Below the pieces are notes generated by a model that was not told where the DNA came from, did no database searches, and saw nothing but the letters and a program-made list of their open reading frames with translations. Shown one piece after another: positions 27,506 through 37,545 of a stretch of DNA of 64,000 bases. The position numbers were made by a program, and so were the translations under genes. This DNA is from Legionella sp. (GTDB taxonomy: Bacteria; Pseudomonadota; Gammaproteobacteria; Legionellales; Legionellaceae), in the NCBI GenBank assembly GCA_031291115.1, contig JARLJQ010000005.1, positions 1 through 64,000 on the forward strand. The letters run 5' to 3'. Each line of letters opens with the position of its first letter. Position 1 is the first letter of the stretch.

Positions 27506-28281
27506 TAAAAATCCCAGTGAAGAACTTGATGCGGTGGTTTAAGCCAAGAAGCATGATGACTGGTATCGTAAATATCCCATTCTTTGGATACGTAAATATT
27601 CTTATCAACATCTACCAGTAACCAGGTTAAAAATTCAGCAACAGTCTCCGGAGAAACCAAACGATTATGATCTTTTAAGCGCTGATAAAAATTTGTCTGG
27701 CTGCGATCGGGATTTTCATTACTTCGAGCAATTTCTTGCATGTGCGTATCAATAATTCCAGGCGTGACACTGGCAAAAGAAACGGATTGTGATTCAATCT
27801 GCCAGCATTTAGTCAGCATAGACAAAGCCGCCTTAGAAACACAATAAGCACCCCATCCTTTAATCGCAAAATAAGCAGCTCCAGAGCCAATATTTAAAAC
27901 ACGCCCTTGAGCTAATTGCTTATAAAGAGCTTGTGGTAAATACAATGCTGCACTTAAATTAGTGTCGAGTGCGTTTTGCCATGCTTCTGGCGTAACATGA
28001 GTCAGTACATCTAAAGGACTTAAGGTGCCGGCATTATTAATCAAAGCGCTTATCTGAGGCACAGCGCTCAAATGTGACTTGATTTTATCTAAGCCCTCAG
28101 TTGTTGTTACGTCGGCACTAAGATAGCGAATACGCGCATCAAGAGCAGCTGTTTCTCGCACTAAATGCTCACGACGGCCTATAACTAAGACCTCTTTTTC
28201 GCGCTTAGCTAAAGACAAAGCTAAAGAGCGCCCTATTCCACTTCCGCCACCGGTGATAACAAACACAATGTCCTCTTGCAC
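27505..28281 (-). CDS. Short-chain dehydrogenase/reductase
   Basis: A 258-residue NAD(P)-dependent oxidoreductase. It has the glycine motif [11 protein letters not shown] (residues 10-20), the NNAG motif (INNAGTLSP), and the catalytic Tyr-Lys in [10 protein letters not shown], with a Ser upstream in GSGAA. Substrate unknown. Its stop overlaps the start of hutI (TAATG), so it is translated together with a histidine-degradation gene; a direct role in that pathway is not established. A palindromic repeat lies between this gene and the divergent hutG. Confidence 0.88.
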   Translation of the reverse strand: MQEDIVFVITGGGSGIGRSLALSLAKREKEVLVIGRREHLVRETAALDARIRYLSADVTTTEGLDKIKSHLSAVPQISALINNAGTLSPLDVLTHVTPEAWQNALDTNLSAALYLPQALYKQLAQGRVLNIGSGAAYFAIKGWGAYCVSKAALSMLTKCWQIESQSVSFASVTPGIIDTHMQEIARSNENPDRSQTNFYQRLKDHNRLVSPETVAEFLTWLLVDVDKNIYVSKEWDIYDTSHHASWLKPPHQVLHWDF

Positions 28282-28348
28282 TATTTATCAAAGAGCTCCG
28301 ATAATACCAGACATTGTACTAAGTTGGCATAATTTTAAGTAGAAACCC

Positions 28349-28430
28349 ATCGTCCAGTGCGTGGTCGAAGGAACTCCTGAAGGTGGCTCGGCTAGCCTAA
28401 GGGAGGTCCTTCGCTGCGCTCTGGATGACG
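28349..28430. repeat. Family-1 palindromic repeat, copy E
   Basis: A diverged copy with left arm CATCGTCCAGTGCGTGGTCG and right arm TTCGCTGCGCTCTGGATGAC. Unlike most copies it sits in a divergent promoter region, between the SDR and hutG genes. Confidence 0.78.
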
Positions 28431-28464
28431 GTAACGGCTCCGATTCAAATTTAATGTATACTGT

Positions 28465-28470
28465 TATAAT
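28465..28470 (+). promoter_or_regulatory. Candidate -10 box of hutG
   Basis: A perfect TATAAT lies 21 bases before the hutG ATG, followed by GGAG at 28481-28484. The -35 region is weak (GATTCA at 28442-28447 with a 17-bp spacer). The leader would be only about 14-15 bases. Confidence 0.4.
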
Positions 28471-28490
28471 TGCTAAAACAGGAGAATTTA

Positions 28491-29444
28491 ATGTTTGAAC
28501 ATCTTTCCAATTACCGCAAGGCTAATCCGGCGCTGTGGCAAGGTAGAAAGGATACTGTTAGCGCGGAGCGTTTTTTTCAAAAAATTATCTTTCCCGAACA
28601 ACAAACTGATTTAATCAGCAAAGAGAAAAAAACAATTTTTCTTGGCTTTGCCAGCGATGCCGGTGTTAAACGCAATCAAGGTCGGCCTGGAGCTCAATTA
28701 GGACCAGACCAAATAAAAACACAGTTAGCAAAATTACCTTGTCCCAATGACAAAACTTATGTTGATTTAGGTACTGTGGTTTGTGAAGAAGATGAGCTTG
28801 AATTGGCACAAAGCCAATTTGCCAGTGTAATCAATTTTTGCCATCAACAAGGTCATCAAACCATCGCCTTAGGTGGTGGTCATGAGATTGCCTGGGCGCA
28901 TTATCAAGGCTTAGCGCCTCGTTATAATAAGCTAGGTATCATTAATTTTGATGCACATTTTGATTTACGACCTTACACTAATGGCCAACCCGGAACATCA
29001 GGTACCCCTTTTTCACAAATAGCCGCTTGGTGTGAGGAAAACAAAAGAAGATTTGAGTATTGCTGTTTAGGTATTCAAAAAATGGGAAATACGCCTTCTC
29101 TATTTGAACGCGCTGCCGAATTAAATGTGAGTTACTTATCTGCAGAAGAACTCTATGAAAAAAATCTTGCTTGGCATCAGGCCTTTCTTGATGATTTCAT
29201 GCTCCATGTGGATCATATTTATTTAACCATCTGCCTTGATGTTTTAGCTGAATGTTTTGCGCCTGGCGTCAGTGCGCCTCAACCTTTAGGATTAACACCT
29301 TGGCAAATCCTGCCGCTCTTGAAATACATAATGCAAAGTGGCAAAGTAGTGAGCCTGGATATTGCTGAACTCTCGCCACCTCTGGATCAAAACCAAAAAA
29401 CTGCTAGACTGGCGGCTCTTATTATCGCAGAATTGTTACGTTGA
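28491..29444 (+). CDS. hutG: Formimidoylglutamase
   Basis: Hydrolyses N-formimidoyl-L-glutamate to glutamate and formamide, the last histidine-degradation step. The ATG at 28491 is chosen because AGGAG lies just upstream. The 317-residue arginase-fold enzyme has the manganese ligands H131 in LGGGHE, D154-x-H156-x-D158 in NFDAHFDLR, and the distal pair in TICLDVLAE with the following acidic residues. The N-terminal DAGVKRNQGRPGAQLGPD is the typical HutG substrate loop. It is divergent from the SDR-hutI cluster, so the two halves of the pathway may share a control region. Confidence 0.93.
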   Translation: MFEHLSNYRKANPALWQGRKDTVSAERFFQKIIFPEQQTDLISKEKKTIFLGFASDAGVKRNQGRPGAQLGPDQIKTQLAKLPCPNDKTYVDLGTVVCEEDELELAQSQFASVINFCHQQGHQTIALGGGHEIAWAHYQGLAPRYNKLGIINFDAHFDLRPYTNGQPGTSGTPFSQIAAWCEENKRRFEYCCLGIQKMGNTPSLFERAAELNVSYLSAEELYEKNLAWHQAFLDDFMLHVDHIYLTICLDVLAECFAPGVSAPQPLGLTPWQILPLLKYIMQSGKVVSLDIAELSPPLDQNQKTARLAALIIAELLR

Positions 29445-29473
29445 ATGCATTTATTATTTAAGGAACTTATTTC

Positions 29474-30274
29474 ATGAAGAACACCATACTTTGGAGTGCG
29501 TTGTTTGCTGTAATTGGTACACAAGTACAAGCGGATCCTACGCCTGCGCCAGCACAAACTCCTACCGCCCCAATTGTTGCTCCAGCTCCTGCACCAGCAC
29601 CGGCCAACGCAATGAAGCCTGCAGCAACTCAAACTCAAGCAGCACCAGCTGCCACAGCGGCTCCCGTAGTAGCACCAGCTCCGGCTCCAGCAGCACCAGT
29701 GATTGACTGTGATTATAAAATTCCAGCGCAAACCAAAACAATTGATCAGACACTCGTTTTAAACTGGTCTGAAAAAGCAATAACTCAAGCATTCACGTTT
29801 AATGCAGAGTTTGTTGATGCTCAAATGCAAAAATTGCAAGCTTGTTTTACTGAGCAAGGTTGGACTGGTTTTAATACTGCACTGCAAAAATCAGGTAATC
29901 TTGCGGCCATTAAGTCACAAAAACTTAATGTAAGCAGTAAAATAGACGGCCAGGCTTTAATTACTGAGTCTCAAAATAATCAATGGAAAATTATTTTACC
30001 TGTGGTTGTAACTTATCAAAATGATAAAGAGAAAGTAAGCCAATTGTTAAGCGTTGATTTAACGGTAGGACGTAAAATGACTGGTGATTTGGGAATTACT
30101 CAAATGATTGCAACACCACGTGGTACAGTAACTACGCCACAACCACCAGCAATTCCTAATCCTGCGACAACTGATATTACTAAAAATTTAGGTGACGTAC
30201 ATGAGGGTGGAGCGCCAACTCAAGCACCTGTGCCTGCTGCTGCGCCACAAGCCCCTGTTGCCAAACCTCAATAA
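29474..30274 (+). CDS. Secreted IcmL-like (DotI/IcmL family) protein
   Basis: A 266-residue exported protein. A signal peptide (residues 1-20, ending VQA) is followed by a long Ala/Pro-rich linker (about 21-76). Residues about 90-215 match the periplasmic domain of IcmL/DotI, a Dot/Icm inner-membrane component: VLNWSEKAITQAFTFN, then FTEQGWTGFNTALQKSGNLA, KSQKLNVSSKIDG, WKIILPVVVTYQND and a final GITQMIATPRG. DotI itself has a membrane anchor and no such linker. This is therefore a freestanding paralogue of the kind seen in Legionella, probably periplasmic. The C-terminus is again Pro/Ala-rich. A GGAACT site precedes the ATG. The gene is convergent with the L,D-transpeptidase. Confidence 0.82.
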   Translation: MKNTILWSALFAVIGTQVQADPTPAPAQTPTAPIVAPAPAPAPANAMKPAATQTQAAPAATAAPVVAPAPAPAAPVIDCDYKIPAQTKTIDQTLVLNWSEKAITQAFTFNAEFVDAQMQKLQACFTEQGWTGFNTALQKSGNLAAIKSQKLNVSSKIDGQALITESQNNQWKIILPVVVTYQNDKEKVSQLLSVDLTVGRKMTGDLGITQMIATPRGTVTTPQPPAIPNPATTDITKNLGDVHEGGAPTQAPVPAAAPQAPVAKPQ

Positions 30275-30284
30275 GTAGATACCG

Positions 30285-30369
30285 CCGTCATCCAGAGCGA
30301 AGCGAAGGACCTCCCTCAAATGGCACTGAGCCACATTCAGGAGGTCCGTCGCTTCGCTCTGGACGACGG
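30285..30369. repeat. Family-1 palindromic repeat, copy F
   Basis: Arms CCGTCATCCAGAGCGAAGCG and CGCTTCGCTCTGGACGACGG, separated by a diverged centre. It starts 11 bp after the IcmL-like gene and ends 6 bp before the end of the convergent L,D-transpeptidase gene, filling the whole gap. Confidence 0.85.
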
Positions 30370-30374
30370 AGATC

Positions 30375-30974
30375 TTATTGAAAAGTCGAGCGATTCACAC
30401 CATTTTGATCCGCGTACGCGAGAATAATTACCTTCGTACCTACACGCATAAAATTCTCATTTAGCCATTTTGCAGCGCTTGGGAATACTCGCACGCAACC
30501 ATGGCTTGATGCGCGTTCTGGAACATCATAAGCCGCATGAATTGTAAATCCTTGGTAGAAATACATGCAATAAGGCATTTTTGCGCCGCCATTTGTGGAT
30601 ACAGGGTATTCTCCTGAATGGCAATTTAATCCTTTTTTGTTATAAACATGAAATGTTCCTGTTACTGTGCGACAAGATTGCGAGGCATTTTCTTCGCAAG
30701 CATCAACACCAGCAGAACCACCACCCGTCATCAATCGAGTGCCTTCTTCATCATAAGCCGCCCATGCAGAAGCCTTAGGATCAAAAACAAATAACTTCTC
30801 ACCGGTTGCCCGAATTTTCACAGGAAAATAAGAACGTCCACGTCTGTCTTTTGTATAATGAACTGTACGATGCACGTAACCAGCATCATCTGTAATTAAA
30901 GTAGATTCATCATATTCAACGCAGGCAGTTAAACCAATGCATAAAAACAAACCAACCCAAAACAACTTATTCAT
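30375..30974 (-). CDS. L,D-transpeptidase (YkuD) lipoprotein
   Basis: A 199-residue periplasmic enzyme expected to form 3-3 peptide cross-links in peptidoglycan or to attach proteins to it. The signal sequence ends in the lipobox GLTAC with Cys18. The YkuD catalytic motif is SSHGCVRVFP, with H158 and nucleophile C160; the upstream conserved HAAYDVPE contributes the first His. It contains two extra Cys residues near residues 93-101 (DACEENASQSC) that could form a disulfide. It is a single gene; a repeat occupies the gap upstream of it and another follows its end. Confidence 0.9.
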   Translation of the reverse strand: MNKLFWVGLFLCIGLTACVEYDESTLITDDAGYVHRTVHYTKDRRGRSYFPVKIRATGEKLFVFDPKASAWAAYDEEGTRLMTGGGSAGVDACEENASQSCRTVTGTFHVYNKKGLNCHSGEYPVSTNGGAKMPYCMYFYQGFTIHAAYDVPERASSHGCVRVFPSAAKWLNENFMRVGTKVIILAYADQNGVNRSTFQ

Positions 30975-31075
30975 TTAGCTTTTATCTCCAAAAAATTTTT
31001 ATAATTATCGAGTTCAGACCCGAATGGTAGGTACTTAGGAATATATCAAATAAAATCAATTAATAAACGGTCAAT

Positions 31076-31161
31076 TTGTCGTCCCCGCGCAGGCGGGGAT
31101 CTATCCCTTGCTTGGCATGGTTACACCGGTACATGGTTCCCCGCCTACGCGGGGACGACAA
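31076..31161. repeat. Family-4 palindromic repeat
   Basis: Terminal arms TTGTCGTCCCCGCGCAGGCG and CGCCTACGCGGGGACGACAA around a 40-bp centre. GC-rich arms in AT-rich surroundings make it stand out. Similar GTCCCCGC(N)GCGGGGA repeats are common in many proteobacteria. It lies between the L,D-transpeptidase and ettA genes. Confidence 0.85.
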
Positions 31162-31228
31162 GTTCAACAATAAAAAATTTAACTATTTGATTTTTATTAC
31201 AAATTCACTTGGCTTAATGCCATTAAAA

Positions 31229-32902
31229 TCAGGATTCTAATTTCCTGTATTTAATTCGTGATGGTCTATCTGCTGCATCACCCAAACGACGTTTTCTATC
31301 AGTTTCATAATCACTGTAGTTTCCTTCAATGAAAATGATTTCTGACTCGCCTTCAAAGGCCATCAAATGAGTACATACTCTATCCAGGAACCAGCGATCA
31401 TGCGAAATAACCACAGCACAACCAGGGAAATTTAAAATTGCATCTTCCAAAGCACGTAAGGTTTCAACGTCCAAATCATTACTGGGTTCGTCAAGTAATA
31501 AAACGTTGCCACCACTCTTTAACAATTTAGCCAAATGCACTCGATTGCGCTCACCACCAGAAAGTTGTGACATTTTCTTTTGTTGATCAGTGCCTTTGAA
31601 ATTAAAACGCCCTACATAAGCACGTGAAGGCATTTGGTAAGTACCTACTTGCATGATGTCATGACCATCAGAAATTTCCTGCCATACTGATTTATTAGGA
31701 TCCAATTCATCACGCATCTGATCCACATAAGCCAATTGCACTGTATCGCCGATGCGAACGGTACCGCTATCCGGCGCTTCTTGGCCAGTAATCATTTTTA
31801 AGAAAGTCGACTTACCCGCGCCATTAGGACCAATAATTCCTAAGACACCGCCTTTAGGTAATTTGAAGTCCAATTTATCAATAAGAATTCGGTCGCCAAA
31901 TGATTTCGTGATTTGTTCGCCTTCCAATACCAAGTCACCCAAACGCTCACCTGGTGGAATATAAATTTCATTCGTTTCATTACGTTTTTGGAACTCTTTA
32001 GAGTTCATTTCGTCAAAACGAGCTAAACGTGCTTTATTTTTCGCGTGTCGGCCTTTCGGTGAAGTACGTACCCACTCTAATTCTGCTTTAATGGCTCGTT
32101 GATGTGAATCTTCCTGTTTCTTTTCCATGCTCAGGCGTTCTTCTTTCTGTTCCAGCCAAGAAGTGTAGTTGCCTTTATAAGGAATGCCTTCACCACGGTC
32201 TAATTCTAAAATCCATTCAGCAGCGTTATCCAAAAAGTATCTATCATGGGTAATTGCCACAACAGTTCCCGGAAACGCTTCAAGATAATGTTCCAGCCAA
32301 GCTACAGATTCCGCATCCAAATGGTTGGTTGGTTCATCTAATAACAACATGTCTGGGTTAGAAAGCAACAAACGGCATAAAGCCACACGACGACGCTCGC
32401 CTCCAGATAACTGACCTACAACAGCATCCCACTCAGGTAGTCTTAAAGCATCGGCTGCGACATCCAGTTTTCTATCTAATTCCCAACCACCACCGGCTTC
32501 AATAGCGTTTTGTAATTCACCTTGCTCTGTGAGCAAAGTATTCATTTCATCATCGCTCATTGGCTCAGCAAAACGCATGCTGATTTCATCAAAGCGCGCT
32601 AACATATCCTTCATTTCCACCACGCCTTCTTCAACTACTTCGCGTACGGTTTTTTCTAAATGAAGTTGTGGCTCTTGTTCCAGATAACCAATTTTAATTC
32701 CTGGTTGTGGTCTGGCTTCACCTTCATGCTGCGTATCAACGCCGGCCATAATTCGTAATAAGGTAGACTTACCAGAACCATTCAAACCTAAAACACCAAT
32801 TTTGGCGCCAGGGTAAAAGCTTAATGAAATATCTTTTAAAATAAATCGTTGATTTTCAACGATTTTACTCACACGATTCATGGTAAAAATATACTGTGAC
32901 AT
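31229..32902 (-). CDS. ettA: Energy-dependent translational throttle protein EttA (ABC-F)
   Basis: An ABC-F ATPase that binds the ribosomal E site and gates elongation by ATP/ADP ratio. The 557-residue protein has two nucleotide-binding domains without membrane helices: Walker A GLNGSGKS (39-46) and GPNGAGKST in the second half, signatures LSGGERRRVAL and LSGGERNRVHL, and Walker B-type LLLDEPTNHLD and LLLDEPSNDLD. The charged linker between domains (about 240-305, PKGRHAKNKARLARFDEM) is the P-site tRNA-interaction motif. A CGGAG site precedes the ATG. tdh and kbl lie upstream on the same strand. Confidence 0.95.
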   Translation of the reverse strand: MSQYIFTMNRVSKIVENQRFILKDISLSFYPGAKIGVLGLNGSGKSTLLRIMAGVDTQHEGEARPQPGIKIGYLEQEPQLHLEKTVREVVEEGVVEMKDMLARFDEISMRFAEPMSDDEMNTLLTEQGELQNAIEAGGGWELDRKLDVAADALRLPEWDAVVGQLSGGERRRVALCRLLLSNPDMLLLDEPTNHLDAESVAWLEHYLEAFPGTVVAITHDRYFLDNAAEWILELDRGEGIPYKGNYTSWLEQKEERLSMEKKQEDSHQRAIKAELEWVRTSPKGRHAKNKARLARFDEMNSKEFQKRNETNEIYIPPGERLGDLVLEGEQITKSFGDRILIDKLDFKLPKGGVLGIIGPNGAGKSTFLKMITGQEAPDSGTVRIGDTVQLAYVDQMRDELDPNKSVWQEISDGHDIMQVGTYQMPSRAYVGRFNFKGTDQQKKMSQLSGGERNRVHLAKLLKSGGNVLLLDEPSNDLDVETLRALEDAILNFPGCAVVISHDRWFLDRVCTHLMAFEGESEIIFIEGNYSDYETDRKRRLGDAADRPSRIKYRKLES

Positions 32903-32933
32903 AAATACTCCGTCTCTTTTTAAACTTGCATTA

Positions 32934-33959
32934 CTACGACCAATCCAAAATCACTTTTCCAGATTGACCCGATGCCATAATTTCAAATGCTTCTTGATAG
33001 TTATCTACTGAGAAATGATGTGTAGTAACTGGCGAAATGTCCAAACCACTTTGTAACATGGCAATCATTTTATACCAGGTTTCAAACATTTCACGACCAT
33101 AAATACCTTTGATAACCAGACCTTTAAATATGACCTGATTCCAATCAATCGCTGTTTCTTGTGGCGGAATACCCAGCATCGCAACATGACCACCATGAGT
33201 CATTGCAGACATCATTTCATTTAAGGCTATAGGATTACCTGACATTTCCAAACCTACATCAAAACCTTCAAGCATACCCAATTCAGAAATCACATCAGAT
33301 AATTTTTCATGTGTGACATTTACTGCACGAGTCACGCCCATTTTGCGTGCCAAGTCCAAACGGTATTCGTTCACATCAGTTATTACTACATGACGTGCGC
33401 CAATATGACGAACAATTGCAGCAGCCATAATTCCGATAGGACCAGCACCCGTAATCAGCACGTCCTCACCAACTACATCAAAGGCTAAAGCACAATGCGT
33501 GGCATTACCAAAGGGATCAAAAATCGCTGCTTGATCGTCTGTAATATTATCAGGAAGAACAATCACATTAGAGGCTGGAATTGCTAAATATTCAGCAAAA
33601 CACCCAGGACGATTCACGCCAACGCCTTCTGTATTACGGCAAAGATGGCGCTTGCCTGCACGGCAATTACGGCAATAGCCGCAAGTAAGATGTCCTTCAC
33701 CGGAAACGCGCTGCCCAATACTCAAGCCTTGAACTTCCTGACCTAAGGCAACAATTTCACCACAAAATTCATGACCAACAGTCATTGGCACAGGAATTGT
33801 TGCCTGTGCCCAATCATCCCAAGTGTAAATATGAATGTCTGTACCGCAAATCGCCGTTTTTTTAATTTTAATTAAAACATCATTTACACCGTATTCTGGG
33901 ATGGCTACTTCTTCCATCCAAATTCCCGGTTCTCTTTTTGCTTTGACTAATGATTTCAT
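32934..33959 (-). CDS. tdh: L-threonine 3-dehydrogenase
   Basis: Oxidises threonine to 2-amino-3-ketobutyrate with NAD+. The 341-residue zinc enzyme has the catalytic zinc site C38 ([11 protein letters not shown]), H63-E64 (GHEFCGE), and the structural Cys4 cluster C93, C96, C99 and C107, the same positions as in E. coli Tdh. The Rossmann motif [15 protein letters not shown] is present. It lies 75 bp after kbl, whose product cleaves the ketobutyrate, forming the classical threonine-to-glycine pathway. Confidence 0.97.
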   Translation of the reverse strand: MKSLVKAKREPGIWMEEVAIPEYGVNDVLIKIKKTAICGTDIHIYTWDDWAQATIPVPMTVGHEFCGEIVALGQEVQGLSIGQRVSGEGHLTCGYCRNCRAGKRHLCRNTEGVGVNRPGCFAEYLAIPASNVIVLPDNITDDQAAIFDPFGNATHCALAFDVVGEDVLITGAGPIGIMAAAIVRHIGARHVVITDVNEYRLDLARKMGVTRAVNVTHEKLSDVISELGMLEGFDVGLEMSGNPIALNEMMSAMTHGGHVAMLGIPPQETAIDWNQVIFKGLVIKGIYGREMFETWYKMIAMLQSGLDISPVTTHHFSVDNYQEAFEIMASGQSGKVILDWS

Positions 33960-34034
33960 TAATATACCTTACAAATAGTAAATTATTTCTCAGTAAATAC
34001 GCTCTTATAAAAGAACGCATTTAAGTCATCGTCC

Positions 34035-35219
34035 TTAAATAACAGAAAATTCCTTTCCTACAGTTTCAAATGCAGCAATTGCCTTATCTAAATGATGCAA
34101 TTCATGTGCTGCAGACATTTGTGTACGAATTCTTGCTAATCCCTTGGGTACTACAGGATAAGAAAAACCAACTACGTAAATCCCTAATTCTAACAAGCGA
34201 TTAGACATACGCCCTGCAAGACTTGCATCGCCCAACATCACAGGAATAATGGGATGCTCTCCAGGAATAAGCTTAAAGCCTAATTGGCTCATCGCTTCAC
34301 GGAAGTAACGTGAGTTACGTTTTAATTTTTCCGCCAGATGGCTGTCCTTCATTAAATTATCTAAAACCACACAGGAGGTATGCGCAATTACTGGAGCTAA
34401 CGTATTAGAAAACAAATAAGGTCTGGAGCGTTGGCGCAGCCAATCAATAACTACAGCATTCCCTGAAGTATAACCACCTGAAGCGCCGCCTAAAGCTTTA
34501 CCCAAAGTACCGGTAATCAGATCAATACGGTCACTCACGTCAAAATGCTCAGGAGTTCCACGTCCGGTTTCACCCATAAAGCCAACAGCATGTGAGTCAT
34601 CAACCATAACCATTGCATCGTATTTATCAGCTAAGTCACAAATTGCGGGCAGATTAGCTAAAATACCGTCCATAGAAAAAACACCGTCTGTAGCAATCAA
34701 ACGAAAACGGGCATTTTTTGCCGCTATCAATTGCTCTTCAAGCGCCTTCATATCATTATTTGCGTAACGATAACGGGCCGCTTTACATAAACGAACTCCG
34801 TCGATAATACTGGCGTGATTTAAAGAGTCACTGATAATCGCGTCCTCTTCACCTAGTAAAGTTTCAAAAAGACCGGTGTTTGCATCAAAACAAGAAGAAT
34901 ATAATATAGTATCTTCTTTACCTAAAAATTGGCTGATTTTTTGTTCCAGCTGCTTGTGAGGCGTTTGGGTACCGCAAATAAAACGTACAGAAGCCATGCC
35001 ATAACCATACTCAGCTAAAGCATTTTGCCCTTCTTTAATTAATTGAGCATCATTGGCCAAACCCAAATAATTATTAGCGCAGAGGTTAATCACTTCTTTA
35101 TGATTCACCGTAACATCAGCTTGTTGTTGGCTGGAAATAACGCGTTCAGACTTATATAAACCTTCATTTTTCAGCGTTTCAAGCTCAGTTTGCATAAAAT
35201 CTATAAATCGTTCAGACAC
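34035..35219 (-). CDS. kbl: Glycine C-acetyltransferase (2-amino-3-ketobutyrate CoA ligase)
   Basis: Splits 2-amino-3-ketobutyrate with CoA into glycine and acetyl-CoA. The 394-residue PLP enzyme of the alpha-oxoamine synthase family has the Schiff-base lysine at K241 in [10 protein letters not shown], the cofactor motif [11 protein letters not shown] (206-216) and the N-terminal CANNYLGLA. The start is GTG at 35219, chosen because AGGAG lies a few bases upstream. It forms an operon with tdh. With glyA at 7.5 kb this gives two routes to glycine. Confidence 0.97.
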   Translation of the reverse strand: MSERFIDFMQTELETLKNEGLYKSERVISSQQQADVTVNHKEVINLCANNYLGLANDAQLIKEGQNALAEYGYGMASVRFICGTQTPHKQLEQKISQFLGKEDTILYSSCFDANTGLFETLLGEEDAIISDSLNHASIIDGVRLCKAARYRYANNDMKALEEQLIAAKNARFRLIATDGVFSMDGILANLPAICDLADKYDAMVMVDDSHAVGFMGETGRGTPEHFDVSDRIDLITGTLGKALGGASGGYTSGNAVVIDWLRQRSRPYLFSNTLAPVIAHTSCVVLDNLMKDSHLAEKLKRNSRYFREAMSQLGFKLIPGEHPIIPVMLGDASLAGRMSNRLLELGIYVVGFSYPVVPKGLARIRTQMSAAHELHHLDKAIAAFETVGKEFSVI

Positions 35220-35412
35220 GGTACTCTCCTATACATTGAAATACTGTATTTCCCAGTTTCTTGGGTTTAAAGTCGCGGATCATAACAAACTTTAAACACA
35301 GTCACCATGAAATTCAGAATTAGAACATTATTTCTTAGCACATAAGCTAATTTTTTGTTAAGATTGACCCAAAGTTTTAACCTTCTAAAAATAATTAATT
35401 ACGGTAGAGCAA

Positions 35413-36066
35413 ATGAGTTATCAAAATGCACGCGTTAATATGGTCAAACAACAATTAAGAACTGGTGATGTTTTAGAGGAATCCATACTCAATTTGTATG
35501 ATATGTTCCCAAGAAATGAGTTTGTTCCTGAACAATATGCTGATTTTGCCTATTCAGATATGCAAATACCATTAGCTCATGACCAACGCATGCTAACCCC
35601 TTTGGAAGAAGGAACTATCCTACAAGCACTAGACCTTAAAGGTCATGAAATTGTTTTAGAAGTAGGTACTGGCAGTGGATTTTTCACAGCAATGCTTAGC
35701 AAATTATGCAAACAAGTAATCAGCGTGGATTATTACGCTGACTTCACGACCAATGCTGCGCGCAAATTAAAGGCGCACCATTGCGATAATGTAGAATTAA
35801 TCACTGGTGATGCAAGCCAGGGCTGGTTAGATAAAGCACCTTACGACGTCATCGTATTTACTGGCGCTCTGGAGCAATTAAACGAAACGCATTTGCTACA
35901 GATACTTCCTGGCGGTAAATTACTTGCTATTGAAGGTAAGCCTCCTGTTATGCAAGCTCGTCTGCACCAACTGGATCATCAAGATCAATGGACTCAATCC
36001 ATGATTTTTGAAACGAACATTCCTTTACTTATCGACAAACTAAAACAAAAGGAATTTGTGTTTTAG
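35413..36066 (+). CDS. Protein-L-isoaspartate O-methyltransferase family protein
   Basis: A 217-residue SAM-dependent methyltransferase of the Pcm fold. The N-terminal NMVKQQLRTGDVLEESIL and FVPEQYADFAYSDMQIPL match the Pcm-like group, and the SAM-binding glycine motif is LEVGTGSGFFTAML. Classical Pcm repairs isoaspartyl residues; this branch, usually encoded beside tolC, is shorter in active-site conservation and its activity is unproven. AGAGCAA precedes the ATG. tolC follows 79 bp downstream on the same strand, so cotranscription is likely. Confidence 0.87.
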   Translation: MSYQNARVNMVKQQLRTGDVLEESILNLYDMFPRNEFVPEQYADFAYSDMQIPLAHDQRMLTPLEEGTILQALDLKGHEIVLEVGTGSGFFTAMLSKLCKQVISVDYYADFTTNAARKLKAHHCDNVELITGDASQGWLDKAPYDVIVFTGALEQLNETHLLQILPGGKLLAIEGKPPVMQARLHQLDHQDQWTQSMIFETNIPLLIDKLKQKEFVF

Positions 36067-36145
36067 GATCGAGTTAGTTTTAAACAATCATTGAACACAA
36101 AGCCGCAGGAAGACGGACTCTGTTTTATTAGGGTGTAATGTTATC

Positions 36146-37519
36146 ATGAAAAAACTGCTGATCTGCTATCTCATGACTTTAGGTCTAGCAACGCATGCTA
36201 ATGCAACTGATCTAATGGATATCTATCAACAGGCCCTTGAAAATGACACGGTCTTCAAGAATGCCTATGATACCTACATGGCTAGCACAGAGGCAATTCC
36301 TCAAGCACGCGCCGCATTACTCCCTCAGGTTACCGTTGCAAGTCAAGTGAGTCGTAATCTATTACATTTAAATGATGGGTTGTTTACAGTTCAAGATGAA
36401 CATTATGCTGCAACACAATGGCAAGCTACAGCCTCTCAAGCTATATTCAATTATAAATACTGGGCTCAAGTGCGCCAGGCTAAAGCCTCTGTGAAAGCCG
36501 CTCAAGCTACCTTTAATGATGCAGCTCAAGATTTAATGCTCCGCACAGCAAAAGCCTATTTTGATGTACTCTATGCGCAGGATACATTAAATTTTGCTGA
36601 AGCAAAAAAACGAGCAAACAAACGCCAATACGATCAAGCGGAGCAACGCTTTCAAGTAGGTCTTGATGCCATTACCTCTGTGTATGAAGCTAAAGCGGCT
36701 TTTGACCAATCTACCGCGACAGTTATTTCAGCACGCAATAATAAAATTAATCAAAGCGAAAATTTAAGAAAACTAACTAATCATGTTTATGAAGTATTAG
36801 CTCCGCTACGCGACAGTAAAATCCCATTGATTAAACCAGAACCTAATAACGTCGATGAATGGGTAGATACCGGCTTAAAACAAAACTACAAATTGTTTGC
36901 AGCAAAATACACTCTTGAAGTAGCCCGAGATAATGTAAAAGCACTTTCCGCAGGAAACTGGCCAACACTTGCTTTTCAAGCCACTACAAACCAGATACAT
37001 AATGAAGTCGGCCACAGCAGCAACCCTTTATTGCCAGCGAATCAAAAACAATCCAGTGTCGCTCTTGCCTTAAACTTCCCTGTATTCCAGGGGGGACTGG
37101 TACGTTCACAAACTCGCCAAGCACAGCATCAATTCCAGGCCAGTAGTGAAAAAACCGAACAGGCATATAGAGATGTAGTAGTAAACAGTCGCATCGCGTT
37201 CAATACAATCACGGATGGAATTAGTAAAGTAAAAGCAGACAGACAAACCATTATTTCACAGAGAAACTCTCTTGAAAGTACAGAGGCTCAATTTGAAGTA
37301 GGCACACGTACTATGGTTGACGTCGTCAATTCACAACAACGATTGTTTGAAGCACAACAACAATTAGCAAATGATCAATACATTTTAATTAATTCAGTTT
37401 TAACGTTGAAATATCTGGCGGGGACCTTAAATGCCAATGATATAGAACTGATCAATTCGTGGTTAGCTACGACAAGAGTTAATGGATTTCCCACTGTTGC
37501 CGGAAAAGCTGGCAAATAA
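36146..37519 (+). CDS. tolC: TolC-family outer-membrane channel
   Basis: A 457-residue outer-membrane efflux protein. A signal peptide (about residues 1-20, ending ANA) is followed by the duplicated TolC layout: [18 protein letters not shown], helical coiled-coil barrels, and in the second half [20 protein letters not shown] with [20 protein letters not shown]. The trimer spans the periplasm and pairs with RND or ABC adaptors. It probably serves the RND pair at 10.7-15.2 kb and type I secretion. It is flanked by the Pcm-like gene and ttcA, an order expected in Legionella and related gammaproteobacteria. Confidence 0.94.
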   Translation: MKKLLICYLMTLGLATHANATDLMDIYQQALENDTVFKNAYDTYMASTEAIPQARAALLPQVTVASQVSRNLLHLNDGLFTVQDEHYAATQWQATASQAIFNYKYWAQVRQAKASVKAAQATFNDAAQDLMLRTAKAYFDVLYAQDTLNFAEAKKRANKRQYDQAEQRFQVGLDAITSVYEAKAAFDQSTATVISARNNKINQSENLRKLTNHVYEVLAPLRDSKIPLIKPEPNNVDEWVDTGLKQNYKLFAAKYTLEVARDNVKALSAGNWPTLAFQATTNQIHNEVGHSSNPLLPANQKQSSVALALNFPVFQGGLVRSQTRQAQHQFQASSEKTEQAYRDVVVNSRIAFNTITDGISKVKADRQTIISQRNSLESTEAQFEVGTRTMVDVVNSQQRLFEAQQQLANDQYILINSVLTLKYLAGTLNANDIELINSWLATTRVNGFPTVAGKAGK

Positions 37520-37545
37520 CAACATACAATTCAGGTTATTTAATA

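Noticed and set aside
29387-29792. Trp/Cys/Arg-rich open frames opposite the Ala/Pro-rich linker of the IcmL-like gene
   Set aside because: They arise from GCx/CCx-rich codons of the linker read in reverse; no ribosome site or family likeness.
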